From Apostichopus japonicus (Eukaryota; Echinodermata; Holothuroidea; Aspidochirotida; Stichopodidae): a stretch of DNA of 64,000 bases. This document shows positions 29,486-42,840 of the stretch, in pieces; the first letter of the stretch is position 1, and each line of letters starts with the position of its first letter. A program made the position numbers and the translations under genes. The stretch spans positions 11,779,001 to 11,843,000 of the forward strand of contig NC_092561.1 of NCBI RefSeq assembly GCF_037975245.1, read 5' to 3'. The notes under the pieces are model-generated. The model had not been told where the DNA came from. It ran no database searches and saw nothing but the letters and a program-made list of their open reading frames with translations.

Positions 29486-32195
29486 GCGGTACAGATCGAT
29501 CGAATGTGCGGTACCGATCAATCGAATGTGCGGAACCAATCAATCGAATGTGCGGTATCGATCAATCGAATGTGCGTTACCGATCAGTCGAATGTGCGTT
29601 ACTGATCAATCGAATATTCGGTACCGATCGATCGAATGTGTGGTACCGATCAATCGAATGTGCGGTACAGATCGATCGAATGTGCGGTACCGATCAATCG
29701 AATGTGCGGAACCAATCAATCGAATGTGCGGTACCGATCTATCGAATGTGCGGTATAAATGAGTCGAATGTGCGGTACCGATCAATCGAATGTGCGGAAC
29801 CGATCTATAGAATGTGCGGTACCGATCAATCGAATGTGTGTTAACGATCAATCGAATGTGCCTAACCGATCAATCGAACGTGCGGTATCAATGAATCAAA
29901 TGTGCGGTATCGATCAATCGAATGTGCGGAACTGATCGATCGAATGTGCGTTAACGATCAATCGAATGTTCGGTACCGATCGATCGAATGTGCGGAACCG
30001 ATCAATCGAATGTTCGGTATCGATTAATCGAATGTTCGGCACCGGTGAATCGAATGTGCGGTATCGATCAATCGAATGTTCGGTACCGATCGATCGAATG
30101 TGCGGACCCGATCGATCGAATGTGCGGTATCGATCAATCGAATGTGCGGACCCGATCGATCGAATGTGCGGTACCGATCAATCGAATGTGCGGTACCGAT
30201 CAATCGAACGTGCGGTATACCGATCAACCGAATGTGCGGTACTGATCCATCGAATGTGCGGAACAGATCAATCGAATGTGTGGTACCGATCAATCGAATG
30301 TTCGGTACCGAGACATCAAATTTACGTAACCGATCAATCGAATGTGCGTTACCGACCTATCGAATGTGCGGTACCGATCAATCGAATGTTCGATACAGAT
30401 CGATCGAATGTGCGTTACCGATCAATCGAATGTGCGGAACCAATCAATCGAATGTGCGGTATCGATCAATCGAATGTGCGTTACCGATCAGTCGAATGTG
30501 CGTTACTGATCAATCGAATGTTCGGTACCGATCTATCGAATGTGTGGTACCGATCAATCGAATGTGCGGTACAGATCAATCGAATGTGCGGTACCGATCA
30601 ATCGAATGTGCGGGACCAATCAATCGAATGTGCGGTACTGATCTATCGAATGTGCGGTATAAATGAGTCGAATGTGCGGTACCGATCAATCGAATGTGTG
30701 GTATCGATCAATCGAATGTGCGGTACCGATCAATCGAATGTGTGTTAACGATCAATCGAATGTGCCTAACCGATCAATCGAACGTGCGGTATCAATGAAT
30801 CAAATGTGCGGTATCGATCAATCGAGTGTGCGGTATCGATCAATCGAATGTGCGGTACCGATCAGTCGAATGTGCGTTACTGATCAATCGAATGTTCGGT
30901 ACCGATCGATCGAATGTGTGGTACCGATCAATCGAATGTTCGGTACCGATCGATCGAATGTGCGGAACCGATCAATCGAATGTTCGGTACCGATGAATCG
31001 AATGTTCGGTATCGATGAATCGAATGTTCGGTACCGATGAATCTAATGTGCGGTATCTTTCAATCGAATGTTTGTTACCGATCAGTCCTATGTGTGTTAA
31101 CGATCAATCGAATGTTCGGTATTGATCGATCAAATGTGCGATACCGATCAATCGAATGTGCGGAACCGATCAATCGAATGTGCGGTACCGATCAATCGAA
31201 TGTGCGGTACCGATCGATCGAATGTTCGGTACCGAGCCATCGAATTTACGAAACCGATCAATCGAATGTGCGTTACCGACCTATCGAATGTGCGGTACCG
31301 ATCAATCGAATGTGTGTTAACGATCAATCGAATGTGCGTTACCGATCAATCGAATGTTCGGAATCGATGAATCAAATGTGCGTTACCGGTCAATCGAATG
31401 TGCGGTACCGATCAATCGAATGTGCGGTACTGATCAATCGAATGTTCGGTACCGATCTATCGAATGTGCAGTACCGATCAATCGAATGTGCGGTACAGAT
31501 CAATCGAATGTGCGGTACCGATCAATCGAATGTGCGGGACCAATCAATCGAATGTGCGGTACTGATCTATCGAATGTGCGGTATAAATGAGTCGAATGTG
31601 CGGTACCGATCAATCGAATGTGTGGTATTTATCAATCGAATGTGCGGTACCGATCAATCGAATGTGTGTTAACGATCAATCGAATGTGCCTAACCGATCA
31701 ATCGAACGTGAGGTATCAATGAATCAAATGTGCGGTATCGATCAATCGAATGTTCCGAAATGATCGATCGAATGTGCGTTAACGATCAAGCGAATGTTCG
31801 GTACCGATCGATCGAATGTGCGGAACCGATCAATCGAATGTTCGGTATCGATTAATCGAATGTTTGGCACCGGTGAATCGAATGTGCGGTATCGATCAAT
31901 CGAATGTTCGGTACCGATCGATCGAATGTGCGGACCCGATCGATCGAATGTGCGGTATCGATTAATCGAATGTGCGGACCCGATCGATCGAATGTGCGGC
32001 ACCGATCAATCGAATGTGCGGTACCGATCAATCGAACGTGCGGTATACCGATCAATCGAATGTGCGGTACTGATCCATCGAATGTGCGGAACAGATCAAT
32101 CGAATGTGTGGTACCGATCAATCGAATGTGCGGTACCGATCAATCAAATGTGCGTTACCGATTAATAGAATGTGCGTTACTGATCAATCGAATGT
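29486..32195 (+). repeat. 2.71-kb duplicated segment, copy 2
   Basis: Second copy of 24,617-27,326. After its right edge the array continues forward, with no inversion, so the inversion is private to the copy 1 side. Confidence 0.83.
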
Positions 32196-34214
32196 TCGGA
32201 ACCGATCGATCGAATGTGTGGTACCGATCAATCGAGTGTGCGGTACCGATCTATCGAATGTGCGGTACCGATCAATCGAATGTGTGTTAACGATCAATCG
32301 AATGTGCGTTACCGATCAATCGAATGTGCGGTACCGATTAATCGAATGTGCGGTACCGATCAATCGAATATGCGGTACCGATCAATCGAATGTTCGGTAC
32401 CGATCGATCGAATGTTCTGTATCGATCAATCGAATGTGCTGTAACGCTTAATCGAATGTGCGGTACCGATCAATCGAATGTGCAGTACCGATCAATCGAA
32501 TGTGCGGTACCGATCAATCGAATGTGCGGTACCGATCAATCGAATGTGCGTTACCGATTAATAGAATGTGCGTTACTGATTGATCGAATGTTCGGTACCG
32601 ATCGATCGAATGTGTGGTACCGATCAATCGAGTGTGCGATACCGATCTATCGAATGTGCGGTACCGATCAATCGAATGTGTGTTAACGATCAATCGAATG
32701 TGCGTTACCGATCAATCGAATGTGCCGTACCGATTAATCGAATGTGCGGTACCGATCAATCGAATATACGGTACCGATCAATCGAATGTGTGGAACCGAT
32801 CGATCGAATGTGCGTTAACGATCAATCGAATATTCGGTACCGATCGATCGAATGTGCGGAACCGATCAATCGAATGTTCGGTACCGATGAATCGAATGTG
32901 TGTTAACGATCAATCGAATGTGCGTTACCGATCAATCGAATGTTCGGAATCGATGAATCAAATGTGCGTTACCGGTCAATCGAATGTGCGGTACCGATCA
33001 ATCGAATGTGCGTTAACGATCAATCGAATGTGCGTTACCGATCAATCGAATGTTCGGTAACGATCAATCGAATGTGCTGTAACGCTTAATCGAATGTGCG
33101 GTACCGATCAATCGAATGTACAGTACCGATCAATCGAATGTTCGGTACCGATCAATCGAATGTGCGGTACAGATCGATCGAATGAGCGGTACCGATCAAT
33201 CGAATGTGCGGAACCAATTAATCGAGTGTGCGGTTGCGATCAATCGAATGTGCGTTACCGATCAGTCGAATGTGCGTTACTGATCAATCGAATGTTCGGT
33301 ACCGATCGATCGAATGTGTGGTACCGATCAATCGAATGTGCGGTACAGATCGATCGAGTGTGCGGTACCGATCAATCGAATGTGCGGAACCAATCAATCG
33401 AATGTGCGGTACCGATCTATCGAATGTGCGGTATAAATGAGTCGAATGTGCGGTACCGATCAATCGAATGTGCGGTACCGTTCAATCGAATGTGTGTTAA
33501 CGATCAATCGAATGTGCCTAACCGATCAATCGAACGTGCGGTATCAATGAATCGAATGTTCGGTACCGATCGATCGAATGTGCGGAACCGATCATTCGAA
33601 TGTAACGCTTAATCGAATGTGCGGTACCGATCAATCGAATGTGAAGTACCGATCAATCGAATGTGCGGTACCGATCAATCGAATGTGCGGTACCGATCAA
33701 TCGAATGTGCGTTACCGATTAATAGAATGTGCGTTACTGATTGATCGAATGTTCGGTACCGATCGATCGAATGTGTGGTACCGATCAATCGAGTGTGCGA
33801 TACCGATCTATCGAATGTGCAGTACCGATCAATCGAATGTGTGTTAACGATCAATCGAATGTGCGGTACCGATTAATCGAATGTGCGGTACCGATCAATC
33901 GAATATGCGGTACCGATCAATCGAAAGTGCGGAACCGATCGATCGAATGTGCGTTAACGATCAATCGAATGTTCGGTACCGATCGATCGAATGTGCGGAA
34001 CCGATCAATCGAATGTTTGGTACCGATGAATCGAATGTTCGGTATCGATGAATCGAATGTTCGGTACCGATGAATCTAATGTGCGGTATCTTTCAATCGA
34101 ATGTTTGTTACTGATCAGTCCAATGTGCGTTACTTATCAATCGAATGTTCGGTATTGATCGATCGAATGTGCGATACCGATCAATCGAATGTGCGGAACC
34201 GATCAATCGAATGT

Positions 34215-34219
34215 GCGGT
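34215..34219 (+). repeat. Target site duplication, left copy (GCGGT)
   Basis: GCGGT immediately before the insert. It is part of the normal monomer junction and is repeated directly after the insert at 35,206-35,210. Removing the insert and one GCGGT restores an uninterrupted in-phase 22-bp monomer. Confidence 0.93.
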
Positions 34220-34892
34220 TGTCACAACTTCCGTGGGATAATACAATATGGCACCCTCTAGCGCCCCCTCTGTTGCGACCCCGGGTTTTTCCTTGGCCTT
34301 CAAAGCCGATAAAAATAAAATTTTAGATAGATTCAGGGAAGTAAACTCAAAGGACCAAAAGACTACTGAGATGTTTCTGAAAGTTAACAAAAACGATATA
34401 TTTACAATGATACGATCTCTACTGATTTGTATAAGGATTATTGGTACTAGAAATTTGGAATATTACAGACAGATTTTACAATATTATACGGCCGTTAAAT
34501 TTTTAAAAGATTACTTAACTTATCTTACGCGGCGCGTGCCGGCTCTCGGTTCCTTTCGTAGCTGTTCTGACCTCCTTGCGTCACCAACAACGATGTCGGG
34601 ATTCTCCCTCGTAGGCTGGTATCCCGTGACTTGGTCAGGAGCAAAACCGTTCCCCGCTGGTCCAATTCGACTCAACGTTTGTATCCCAAGGATGGCTTCC
34701 TCCTGGGTGAACTCCGAAAAACTCTGCCGAAGTCACGCCTGTCCCGGTTAAACGACGCACCAATCTTATAAACAAACAGTCCACCGGTTCCTCCGTCCGT
34801 CCCCTCGATTAATCTTTTATCTCAGATGAATTTCTTTTTACAATAGATCGGAAAACTCTGAACTAAACTCCTCATCACCGAAAATATCTCTT

Positions 34893-34902
34893 CTTATATA
34901 TA
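34893..34902 (-). promoter_or_regulatory. Possible LTR TATA box
   Basis: The minus strand reads TATATATAAG, a good TATA-box match, about a third of the way into the LTR from its minus-strand 5' end. It fits a U3 promoter if the element lies in minus orientation. I found no AATAAA downstream on that strand, so orientation stays uncertain. It is an AT-rich match of a common kind. Confidence 0.4.
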
Positions 34903-35186
34903 GCCGGGTTTAATCTCCCGAAAGTTCTTTTCCAGGAATCCTGACGGAATAACATCGAGAATCATCCATGTCTCGAAGATACGACTGATAGTGCATCGTT
35001 CATTGATCGACGATATCCGGTCACCTGCTAAAAATAACTTCCCGTATGTTCTGGAAATTTGCACTCGCTAATACCGAATAGCGCCATCATTTCTCGTAGC
35101 TTCCAGAAAAAAACGCACAAGTTGTCAGTCACGACGAGTGACCTACTTATCACCCTGACCAGCATATACTGAATACACGCACAATG

Positions 35187-35192
35187 AATAAA
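35187..35192 (+). other. Possible poly(A) signal in the LTR (plus reading)
   Basis: AATAAA lies 13 bp before the right end of the LTR. If the element were in plus orientation it would leave an unusually short U5, which counts against using it to set the orientation. It may be chance. Confidence 0.2.
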
Positions 35193-35205
35193 GTCGTCCG
35201 TGACA

Positions 35206-35210
35206 GCGGT
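35206..35210 (+). repeat. Target site duplication, right copy (GCGGT)
   Basis: Direct repeat of 34,215-34,219, at the resumption of the satellite. The array continues ACCGATCAATCG in the same phase as before the insert, which argues for simple insertion with no loss of satellite. Confidence 0.93.
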
Positions 35211-36211
35211 ACCGATCAATCGAATGTGCGGTACCGAGCCATCGAATTTACGAAACCGATCAATCGAATGTGCGTTACCGACCTATCGAATGTGCGGTAC
35301 CGATCAATCGAATGTGTGTTAACGATCAATCGAATGTGCGTTACCGATCAATCGAATGTTCGGAATCGATGAATCAAATGTGCGTTACCGGTCAATCGAA
35401 TGTGCGGTACCGATCAATCGAATGTGTGTTAACGATCAATCGAATGTGCGTTACCGATCAATCGAATGTGCGGTACCGATTAATCGAATGTGCGGTATCG
35501 ATCAATCGAATATGCGGTACCGATCAATCGAATGTTCGGTACCGATCGATCGAATGTTCTGTATCGATCAATCGAATGTGCTGTAACGCTTAATCGAATG
35601 TGCGGTACCGATCAATCGAATGTGCAGTACCGATCAATCGAATGTGCGGTACCGATCAATCGAATGTGCGGTACCGATCAATCGAATGTGCGTTACCGAT
35701 TAATAGAATGTGCGTTACTGATTGATCGAATGTTCGGTACCGATCGATCGAATGTGTGGTACCGATCAATCGAGTGTGCGATACCGATCTATCGAATGTG
35801 CGGTACCGATTAATCGAGTGTGCGGTATCGATCAATCGAATGTGCGTTACCGATCAGTCGAATGTGCGTTACTGATCAATCGAATGTTCGGTACCGATCG
35901 ATCGAATGTGTGGTACCGATCAATCGAATGTGCGGTACAGATCGATCGAGTGTGCGGTACCGATCAATCGAATGTGCGGAACCAATCAATCGAATGTGCG
36001 GTACCGATCTATCGAATGTGCGGTATAAATGAGTCGAATGTGCGGTACCGATCAATCGAATGTGCGGTACCGTTCAATCGAATGTGTGTTAACGATCAAT
36101 CGAATGTGCCTAACCGATCAATCGAACGTGCGGTATCAATGAATCAAATGTGCGGTATCGATCAATCGAATGTGCGGAACTGATCGATCGAATGTGCGTT
36201 AACGATCAATC

Positions 36212-37092
36212 GAATGTTCGGTACCGATCGATCGAATGTGCGGAACCGATCATTCGAATGTAACGCTTAATCGAATGTGCGGTACCGATCAATCGAATGT
36301 GAAGTACCGATCAATCGAATGTGCGGTACCGATCAATCGAATGTGCGGTACCGATCAATCGAATGTGCGTTACCGATTAATAGAATGTGCGTTACTGATT
36401 GATCGAATGTTCGGTACCGATCGATCGAATGTGTGGTACCGATCAATCGAGTGGGCGATACCGATCTATCGAATGTGCAGTACCGATCAATCGAATGTGT
36501 GTTAACGATCAATCGAATGTGCGGTACCGATTAATCGAATGTGCGGTACCGATCAATCGAATATGCGGTACCGATCAATCGAAAGTGCGGAACCGATCGA
36601 TCGAATGTGCGTTAACGATCAATCGAATGTTCGGTACCGATCGATCGAATATGCGGAACCGATCAATCGAATGTTTGGTACCGATGAATCGAATGTTCGG
36701 TATCGATGAATCGAATGTTCGGTACCGATGAATCTAATGTGCGGTATCTTTCAATCGAATGTTTGTTACTGATCAGTCCAATGTGCGTTACTTATCAATC
36801 GAATGTTCGGTATTGATCGATCGAATGTGCGATACCGATCAATCGAATGTGCGGAACCGATCAATCGAATGTGCGGTACCGATCAATCGAATGTGCGGTA
36901 CCGAGCCATCGAATTTACGAAACCGATCAATCGAATGTGCGTTACCGACCTATCGAATGTGCGGTACCGATCAATCGAATGTGTGTTAACGATCAATCGA
37001 ATGTGCGTTACCGATCAATCGAATGTTCGGAATCGATGAATCAAATGTGCGTTACCGGTCAATCGAGTGTGCGGTACCGATCAATCGAATGT
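36212..37092 (+). repeat. Insertion-site paralogue C (no LTR)
   Basis: Third copy of the segment. The empty site is GCGGT at 36,873-36,877, within the same flanking variants seen on both sides of the LTR in segment B. Confidence 0.87.
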
Positions 37093-38080
37093 GCGTTAAC
37101 GATCAATCGAATGTGCGTTACCAGTCAATCGAATGTTCGGTACCGATCGATCGAATGTGCTGTAACGCTTAATCGAATGTGCGGTACCGATCAATAGAAT
37201 GTGCAGTACCGATCAATCGAATATGCGGTACCGATCAATCGAATGTGCGGTACCGATCAATCGAATGTGCGTTACCGATTAATAGAATGTGCGTTACTGA
37301 TCAATCGAATGTTCGGTACCGATCGATCGAATGTGTGGTACCGATCAATCGAGTGTGCGGTACCGATCTATCGAATGTGCGGTACCGATCAATCGAATGT
37401 GTGTTAACGATCAATCGAATGTGCGTTACCGATCAATCGAATGTGCGGTACCGATTAATCGAATGTGCGGTACCGATCAATCGAATATGCGGTACCGATC
37501 AATCGAATGTTCGGTACCGATCGATCGAATGTTCTGTATCGATGAATAGAATGTTCGGTACCGATGAATCTAATGTGCGGTATCTTTCAATCGAATGTGC
37601 TTTACCGATCAGTCCAATGTGTGGTACCGATCAAACGAATGTGCGGTACAGATCGATCGAATGTACGGTACCGATTAATCGAATGTGCGGAACCAAGCAA
37701 TCGAATGTGCGGTACCGATCTATCGAATGTGCGGTATAAATGAGTCGAATGTGCGGTACCGATCAATCGAATGTGCGGAACCAATCAATCGAATGTGCGG
37801 TATCGATCAATCGAATGTGCGTTACCGATCAGTCGAATGTGCGTTACTGATCAATCGAATGTTCGGTACCGATCGATCGAATGTGTGGTACCGAACAATC
37901 GAATGTGCGGTACAGATCGATCGAATGTGCGGCACCGATCAATCGAATGTGCGGAACCAATCAATCGAATGTGCGGTACCGATCTATCGAATGTGTGGTA
38001 TAAATGGGTCGAATGTGCGGTACCGATTAATCGAATGTGCGGTACCGATCAATCGAATGTGTGTTAACGATCAATCGAAT
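36900..38080 (+). repeat. ~1.2-kb duplicated segment, copy 1 (3,564-bp spacing)
   Basis: Markers recur 3,564 bp (162 monomers) further on at about 40,460-41,650, including GGAATCGATGAATC at 37,027 and 40,591 and the GTATAAATGGGTCG variant near 38,000 and 41,564. Substitutions differ at many sites, so this pair is older or more converted than the 666-bp pair. Edges are approximate. Confidence 0.75.
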
Positions 38081-40459
38081 GTGAGAAACCGATCAATCGA
38101 ACGTGCGGTATCGATGAATCAAATGTGCGGTATCGATCAATCGAATGTTTGGTACCGATCGATCGAATGTGCGGACACGATCGATCGAATGTGCGGTACC
38201 GATCAATCGAATGTGCGGTCCCGATCAATCGAACGTGCGGTACTGATTCATCGAATGTGCGGAACAGATCAATCGAATGTTTGTTAACGATCAATCGAAT
38301 GTGCGTTAACGATCAATCGAATGTTCGGTACCGATCAATCGAATGTGCGGTACCGATCAATCGAATATGCGGTACCGATCAATCGAATGTGCGGTACCGA
38401 TCAATCGAATGTTCGGTACCGATCGATCGAATGTGCGGAACCGATCGATCGAATGTGCGGACCCGATCGATCGAATGTGCGGTATCGATCAATCGAATGT
38501 GCGGTAACGATCAATCGAATGTGCGGTACCGATCAATCGAACGTGCGGTATACCGATCAATCGAATGAGCGGTACTGATCCATCGAATGTGCGGAACAGA
38601 TCAATCGAATGTGTGGTACCGATCAATCGAATGTTCGGTACCGAGCCATCGGATGTACGAAACCGATCAATCGAATGTGCGTTACCGACCTATCGAATGT
38701 GCGGTACCGATCAATCGAATGTGTGTTAACGACCAATCGAATGTGCGTTACCGATCAATCGAATGTTCGGAATCGATGAATCAAATGTGCGTTACCGGTC
38801 AATCGAATGTGCGGTACCGATCAATCGAATGTGCGTTAACGATCAGTCGAATGTGCGTTACCGATCAATCGAATGTTCGGTACCGATCAATCGAATGTGC
38901 TGTAACGCTTAATCGAATGTGCGGTACCGATCAATGGAATGTGCAGTACCGATCAATCGAATGTGCGGTACCGATCAATCGAATGTGCGGTACCGATCAA
39001 TCGAATGCGCGTTACCGATTTATAGAATGTGCGTTACTGATCAATCGAATGTTCGGTACCGATCGATCGAATGTGTGGTACCGATCAATCGAGTGTGCGG
39101 TACCGATCTATCGAATGTGCGGTACCGATCAATCGAATGTGTTAACGATCAATCGAATGTGCGTTACCGATCTATCGAATGTTTGGTACCGATCAATCGA
39201 ATGTGCGGTACCGATCAATCGAATATGCGGTACCGATCAATCGAATGTGCGGAACCGATCCTTCGAATGTGCGTGAACGATCAATCGAATGTTCGGTACC
39301 GATCAATCGGATGTGTGGAACCGATCAATCGAATGTTCGGTACCGATCGATCGAATGTTCGGTACCGATCAATCGAATGTTCGGTACCGATGAATCGAAT
39401 GTTCCGTATCGATTAATCGAATGTTCGGCACCGATGAATCGAATGTGCGGTATCGATCAATCGAATGTTCGGTACCGATCGATCGAATTTGCGGAACCGA
39501 TCGAATGTGCGGTTTCGATCAATCGAATGTGCGGTACCGATCAATCGAACGTGCGGTACCGATCAATCGAATGTGCGGTACCGATCAATCGAACGTGCGG
39601 TATACCGATCAATCGAATGAGCGGCACTGATCCATCGAATTTGCGGAACAGATCAATCTAATGTGTGGTACCGATCAATCGAATGTTCTGTACCGAGCCA
39701 TCGAATGTACGAAACCGATCAATCGAATGTGCGTTACCGACCTATCGAATGTGCGGTACCGATCAATCGAATGTGTGTTAACGATCAATCGAGTGTGCGT
39801 TACCGATCAATCGAATGTTCGGTACCGATCAATCGAATGTGCTGTAACGCTTAATCGAATGTGCGGTACCGATCAATCGAATGTGCAGTACCGATCAATC
39901 GAATGTGCGGTACCGATCAATCGAATGTGCGGTACCGATCAATCGAATGTGCGTTACCGATTAATAGAATGTGCGTTACTGATTGATCGAATGTTCGGTA
40001 CCGATCGATCGAATGTGTGGTACCGATCAATCGAGTGTGCGGTACCGATCTATCGAATGTGCGGTACCGATCAATCGAATGTGTGTTAACGATCAATCGA
40101 ATGTGCGTTACCGATCAATCGAATGTTCGGTACGGATTAATCGAATGTGCGGTACCGATCAATCGAATATACGGTACCGATCAATCGAATGTGCGGAACC
40201 GATCGATCGAATGTGCGTTAACGATCAATCGAATGTTCGGTACCGATCGATCGAATGTGCGGAACCGATCAATCGAATGTTCGGTACCGATGAATCGAAT
40301 GTTCGGTATCGATGAATCGATTGTTCGGTACCGATGAATCTAATGTGCGGTATCTTTCAATCGAATGTTTGTTACCGATCAGTCCAATGTGCGTTACTTA
40401 TCAATCGAATGTTCGGTATTGATCGATCGAACGTGCGGTATACCGATCAATCGAATGTT

Positions 40460-41650
40460 CGGCACCGAGCCATCGAATTTACGAAACCGATCAATCGAAT
40501 GTGCGTTACCGACCTATCGAATGTGCGGTACCGATCAATCGAATGTGTGTTAACGATCAATCGAATGTGCGTTACCGATCAATCGAATGTTCGGAATCGA
40601 TGAATCAAATGTGCGTTACCGGTCAATCGAATGTGCGGTACCGATCAATCGAATGTGCGTTAACGATCAATCGAATGTGCGTTACCGGTCAATCGAATGT
40701 TCGGTACCGATCGATCGAATGTGCTGTAACGCTTAATCGAATGTGCGGTACCGATCAATCGAATGTGCAGTACCGATCAATAGAATGTGCGGTACCGATC
40801 AATCGAATGTGCGGTACCGATCAATGAAATGTGCGTTACCGATTAATAGAATGTGCGTTACTGATCAATCAAATGTTCGGTACCGATCGATCGAATGTGT
40901 GGTACCGATCAATCGAATGTGTGTTAACGATCAATCGAATGTGCGTTACCGATCAATCGAATGTGCGGTACCGATCAATCGAATGTGCGGTACCGATCAA
41001 TCGAATATGCGGTACCGATCAATCGAATGTGCGGAACCGATCGATCGAATGTGCGTTAACGATCAATCGAATGTTCGGTACCGATCGATCGAATGTTCTG
41101 TATCGATGAATCGAATGTTCGGTACCGATGAATCTAATGTGCGGTATCTTTCAATCGAATGTTTGTTACCGATCAGTCCAATGTGTGGTACCGATCAATC
41201 GAATGTGCGGTACTGATCGATCGAATGTGCGGTACCGATCAAACGAATATGCGGAACCAATCAATCGAATGTGCGGTACCGATCTATCGAATGTGCGGTA
41301 TAAATGAGTCGAATGTGCGGTACCGATCAATCGAATGTGCGGAACCAATCAATCGAATGTGCGGTATCGATCAATCGAATGTGCGTTACCGATCAGTCGA
41401 ATGTGCGTTACTGATCAATCGAATGTTCGGTACCGATCGATCGAATGTGTGGTACCGAACAATCGAATGTGCGGTACAGATCGATCGAATGTGCGGTACC
41501 GATCAATCGAATGTGCGGAACAAATCAATCGAATGTGCGGTACCGATCTATCGAATGTGCGGTATAAATGGGTCGAATGTGCGGTACCGATTAATCGAAT
41601 GTGCGGTACCGATCAATCGAATGTGTGTTAACGATCAATCGAATGTGCGT
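40460..41650 (+). repeat. ~1.2-kb duplicated segment, copy 2
   Basis: Partner of 36,900-38,080, the same length between markers. Confidence 0.75.
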
Positions 41651-42174
41651 AACCGATCAATCGAATGTGCGGTATCGATGAATCGAATGTGCGGTATCGA
41701 TCAATCGAATGTTTGGTACCGATCGATCGAATGTGCGGACACGATCGATCGAATGTGCGGTATCGATCAATCGAATGTGCGGAACTGATCGATCGAATGT
41801 GCGTTAACGATCAATCGAATGTTCGGTACCGATCAATCGAACGTGCGGTATACCGATCAATCGAATGTGCGGTACTGATTCATCGAATGTGCGGAACAGA
41901 TCAATCGAATGTGCGGTACCGATCAATCGAATGTGCGTTACCGATTAATAGAATGTGCGTTACTGATCAATCGAATGTGCGGTACCGATCGATCGAATGT
42001 GTGGTACCGATCAATCGAATGTTCGGTACCGATGAATCGAATGATCGGTATCGATGAATCGAATGTTCGGTACCGATGAATCTAATGGGCGGTATCTTTC
42101 AATCGAATGTTTGTTACCGATCAGTCCAATGTGCGTTACTTATCAATCGAATGTTCGGTATAGATCGATCGAAC

Positions 42175-42840
42175 GTGCGGTATACCGATCAATCGAATGT
42201 TCGGCACCGAGCCATCGAATTTACGAAACCGATCAATCGAATGTGCGTTACCGACCTATCGAATGTGCGGTACCGATCAATCGAATGTGCGGTACCGATC
42301 AATCGAATGTTCGGTACCGATCAATCGAATGTGCGGTACCGATCAATCGAATGTGCGGTACCGATCAATCGAATGTTCGGTACCGATCGATCGAATGTGT
42401 GGTACCGATCAATCGAGTGTGCGGTACCGATCTATCGAATGTGCGGTACCGATCAATCGAATGTGTGTTAACGATCAATCGAATGTGCGTTACCGATCAA
42501 TCGAATGTGCGGTACCGATGAATCGAATGTGCGGTACCGATCAATCGAATATGCGGTACCGATCAATCGAATGTGCGGAACCGATCGATCGAATGTGCGT
42601 TAACGATCAATCGAATGTGCGGTACCGATCGATCGAATGTTCTGTATCGATGAATAGAATGTTCGGTACCGATGAATCTAATGTGCGGGCGGTATCTTTC
42701 AATCGAATGTTTGTTACCGATCAGTCCAATGTGTGGTACCGATCAATCGAATGTGCGGTACTGATCGATCGAATGTGCGGTACCGATCAATCGAATGTGC
42801 GGAACCAATCAATCGAATGTGCGGTACCGATCTATCGAAT
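42175..42840 (+). repeat. 666-bp tandem duplication, copy 1
   Basis: Begins at a GTGCGGTATACC junction and includes the GCACCGAGCC variant (about 42,203), GATGAATAGAATG, and a 4-bp-longer GCGGGCGGTATC junction near 42,686. 666 bp is 30 monomers plus 6 bp, accounted for by the 2-bp and 4-bp extra bases. I saw no difference from copy 2 by eye. Confidence 0.87.

Larger units (their letters stand above)
28026..34219 (+). repeat. 22-bp satellite array, central block (forward)
   Basis: Head-to-tail forward monomers of the left-hand variant type, resuming after the inverted block and ending at the retroelement insert. The block contains the second copy of the 2.7-kb duplicated segment (29,486-32,195) and the first satellite relative of the insertion-site segment (28,099-28,935). 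No gene or RNA is supported. Confidence 0.97.
34220..35205 (-). mobile_element. Solo LTR of a retrotransposon, 986 bp
   Basis: This is the only non-satellite sequence in the window. It begins TGTCAC and ends GTGACA, a perfect 6-bp terminal inverted repeat with the TG...CA ends of retroviral-type LTRs, and is flanked by a 5-bp direct repeat GCGGT. There is no internal region, primer-binding site, polypurine tract or gag/pol-like reading frame, so this is best read as a solo LTR left by recombination between the two LTRs of a full element. Five-base duplications are usual for Ty3/Gypsy, Bel/Pao and Copia elements; a Ty3/Gypsy-like source is my guess. Minus orientation is weakly preferred because TATATATAAG (34,893-34,902) reads as a TATA box on that strand. 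Composition is patchy: AT-rich at about 34,300-34,520 and GC-richer at about 34,520-34,750. A non-autonomous DNA transposon with short inverted ends is a less likely alternative. Confidence 0.85.
33554..35425 (+). repeat. Insertion-site segment B (carries the LTR)
   Basis: A satellite segment of about 881 bp once the 986-bp LTR and 5-bp duplication are removed. Before the insert it is offset 2,658 bp from segment C; after it, 1,667 bp. The difference, 991, is exactly the LTR plus one target duplication. It includes the short GATCATTCGAATGTAACGCTTAATCG junction shared with the other two copies. Confidence 0.87.

Noticed and set aside
34314-34319. AATAAA near the left end of the LTR as a poly(A) signal
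   Set aside because: It lies upstream of any plausible promoter on the + strand and in an A-rich run, so it carries little weight.
34181-34390. 69-codon minus-strand frame at the left LTR junction
   Set aside because: It reads out of the LTR into satellite, so it cannot be an ancestral gene.
34248-34751. 167-codon + strand frame within the LTR
   Set aside because: It resembles no family I know, crosses regions of different composition, and lies inside a non-coding LTR. Chance is the simplest reading.
34220-35205. DNA transposon or MITE with terminal inverted repeats
   Set aside because: Only 6 bp are inverted at the ends, and TG...CA with a 5-bp duplication fits an LTR better. Not fully excluded.
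35028-35219. 63-codon minus-strand frame at the right end of the LTR
   Set aside because: It starts in the satellite and runs into the LTR, with no recognisable domain; most likely chance.
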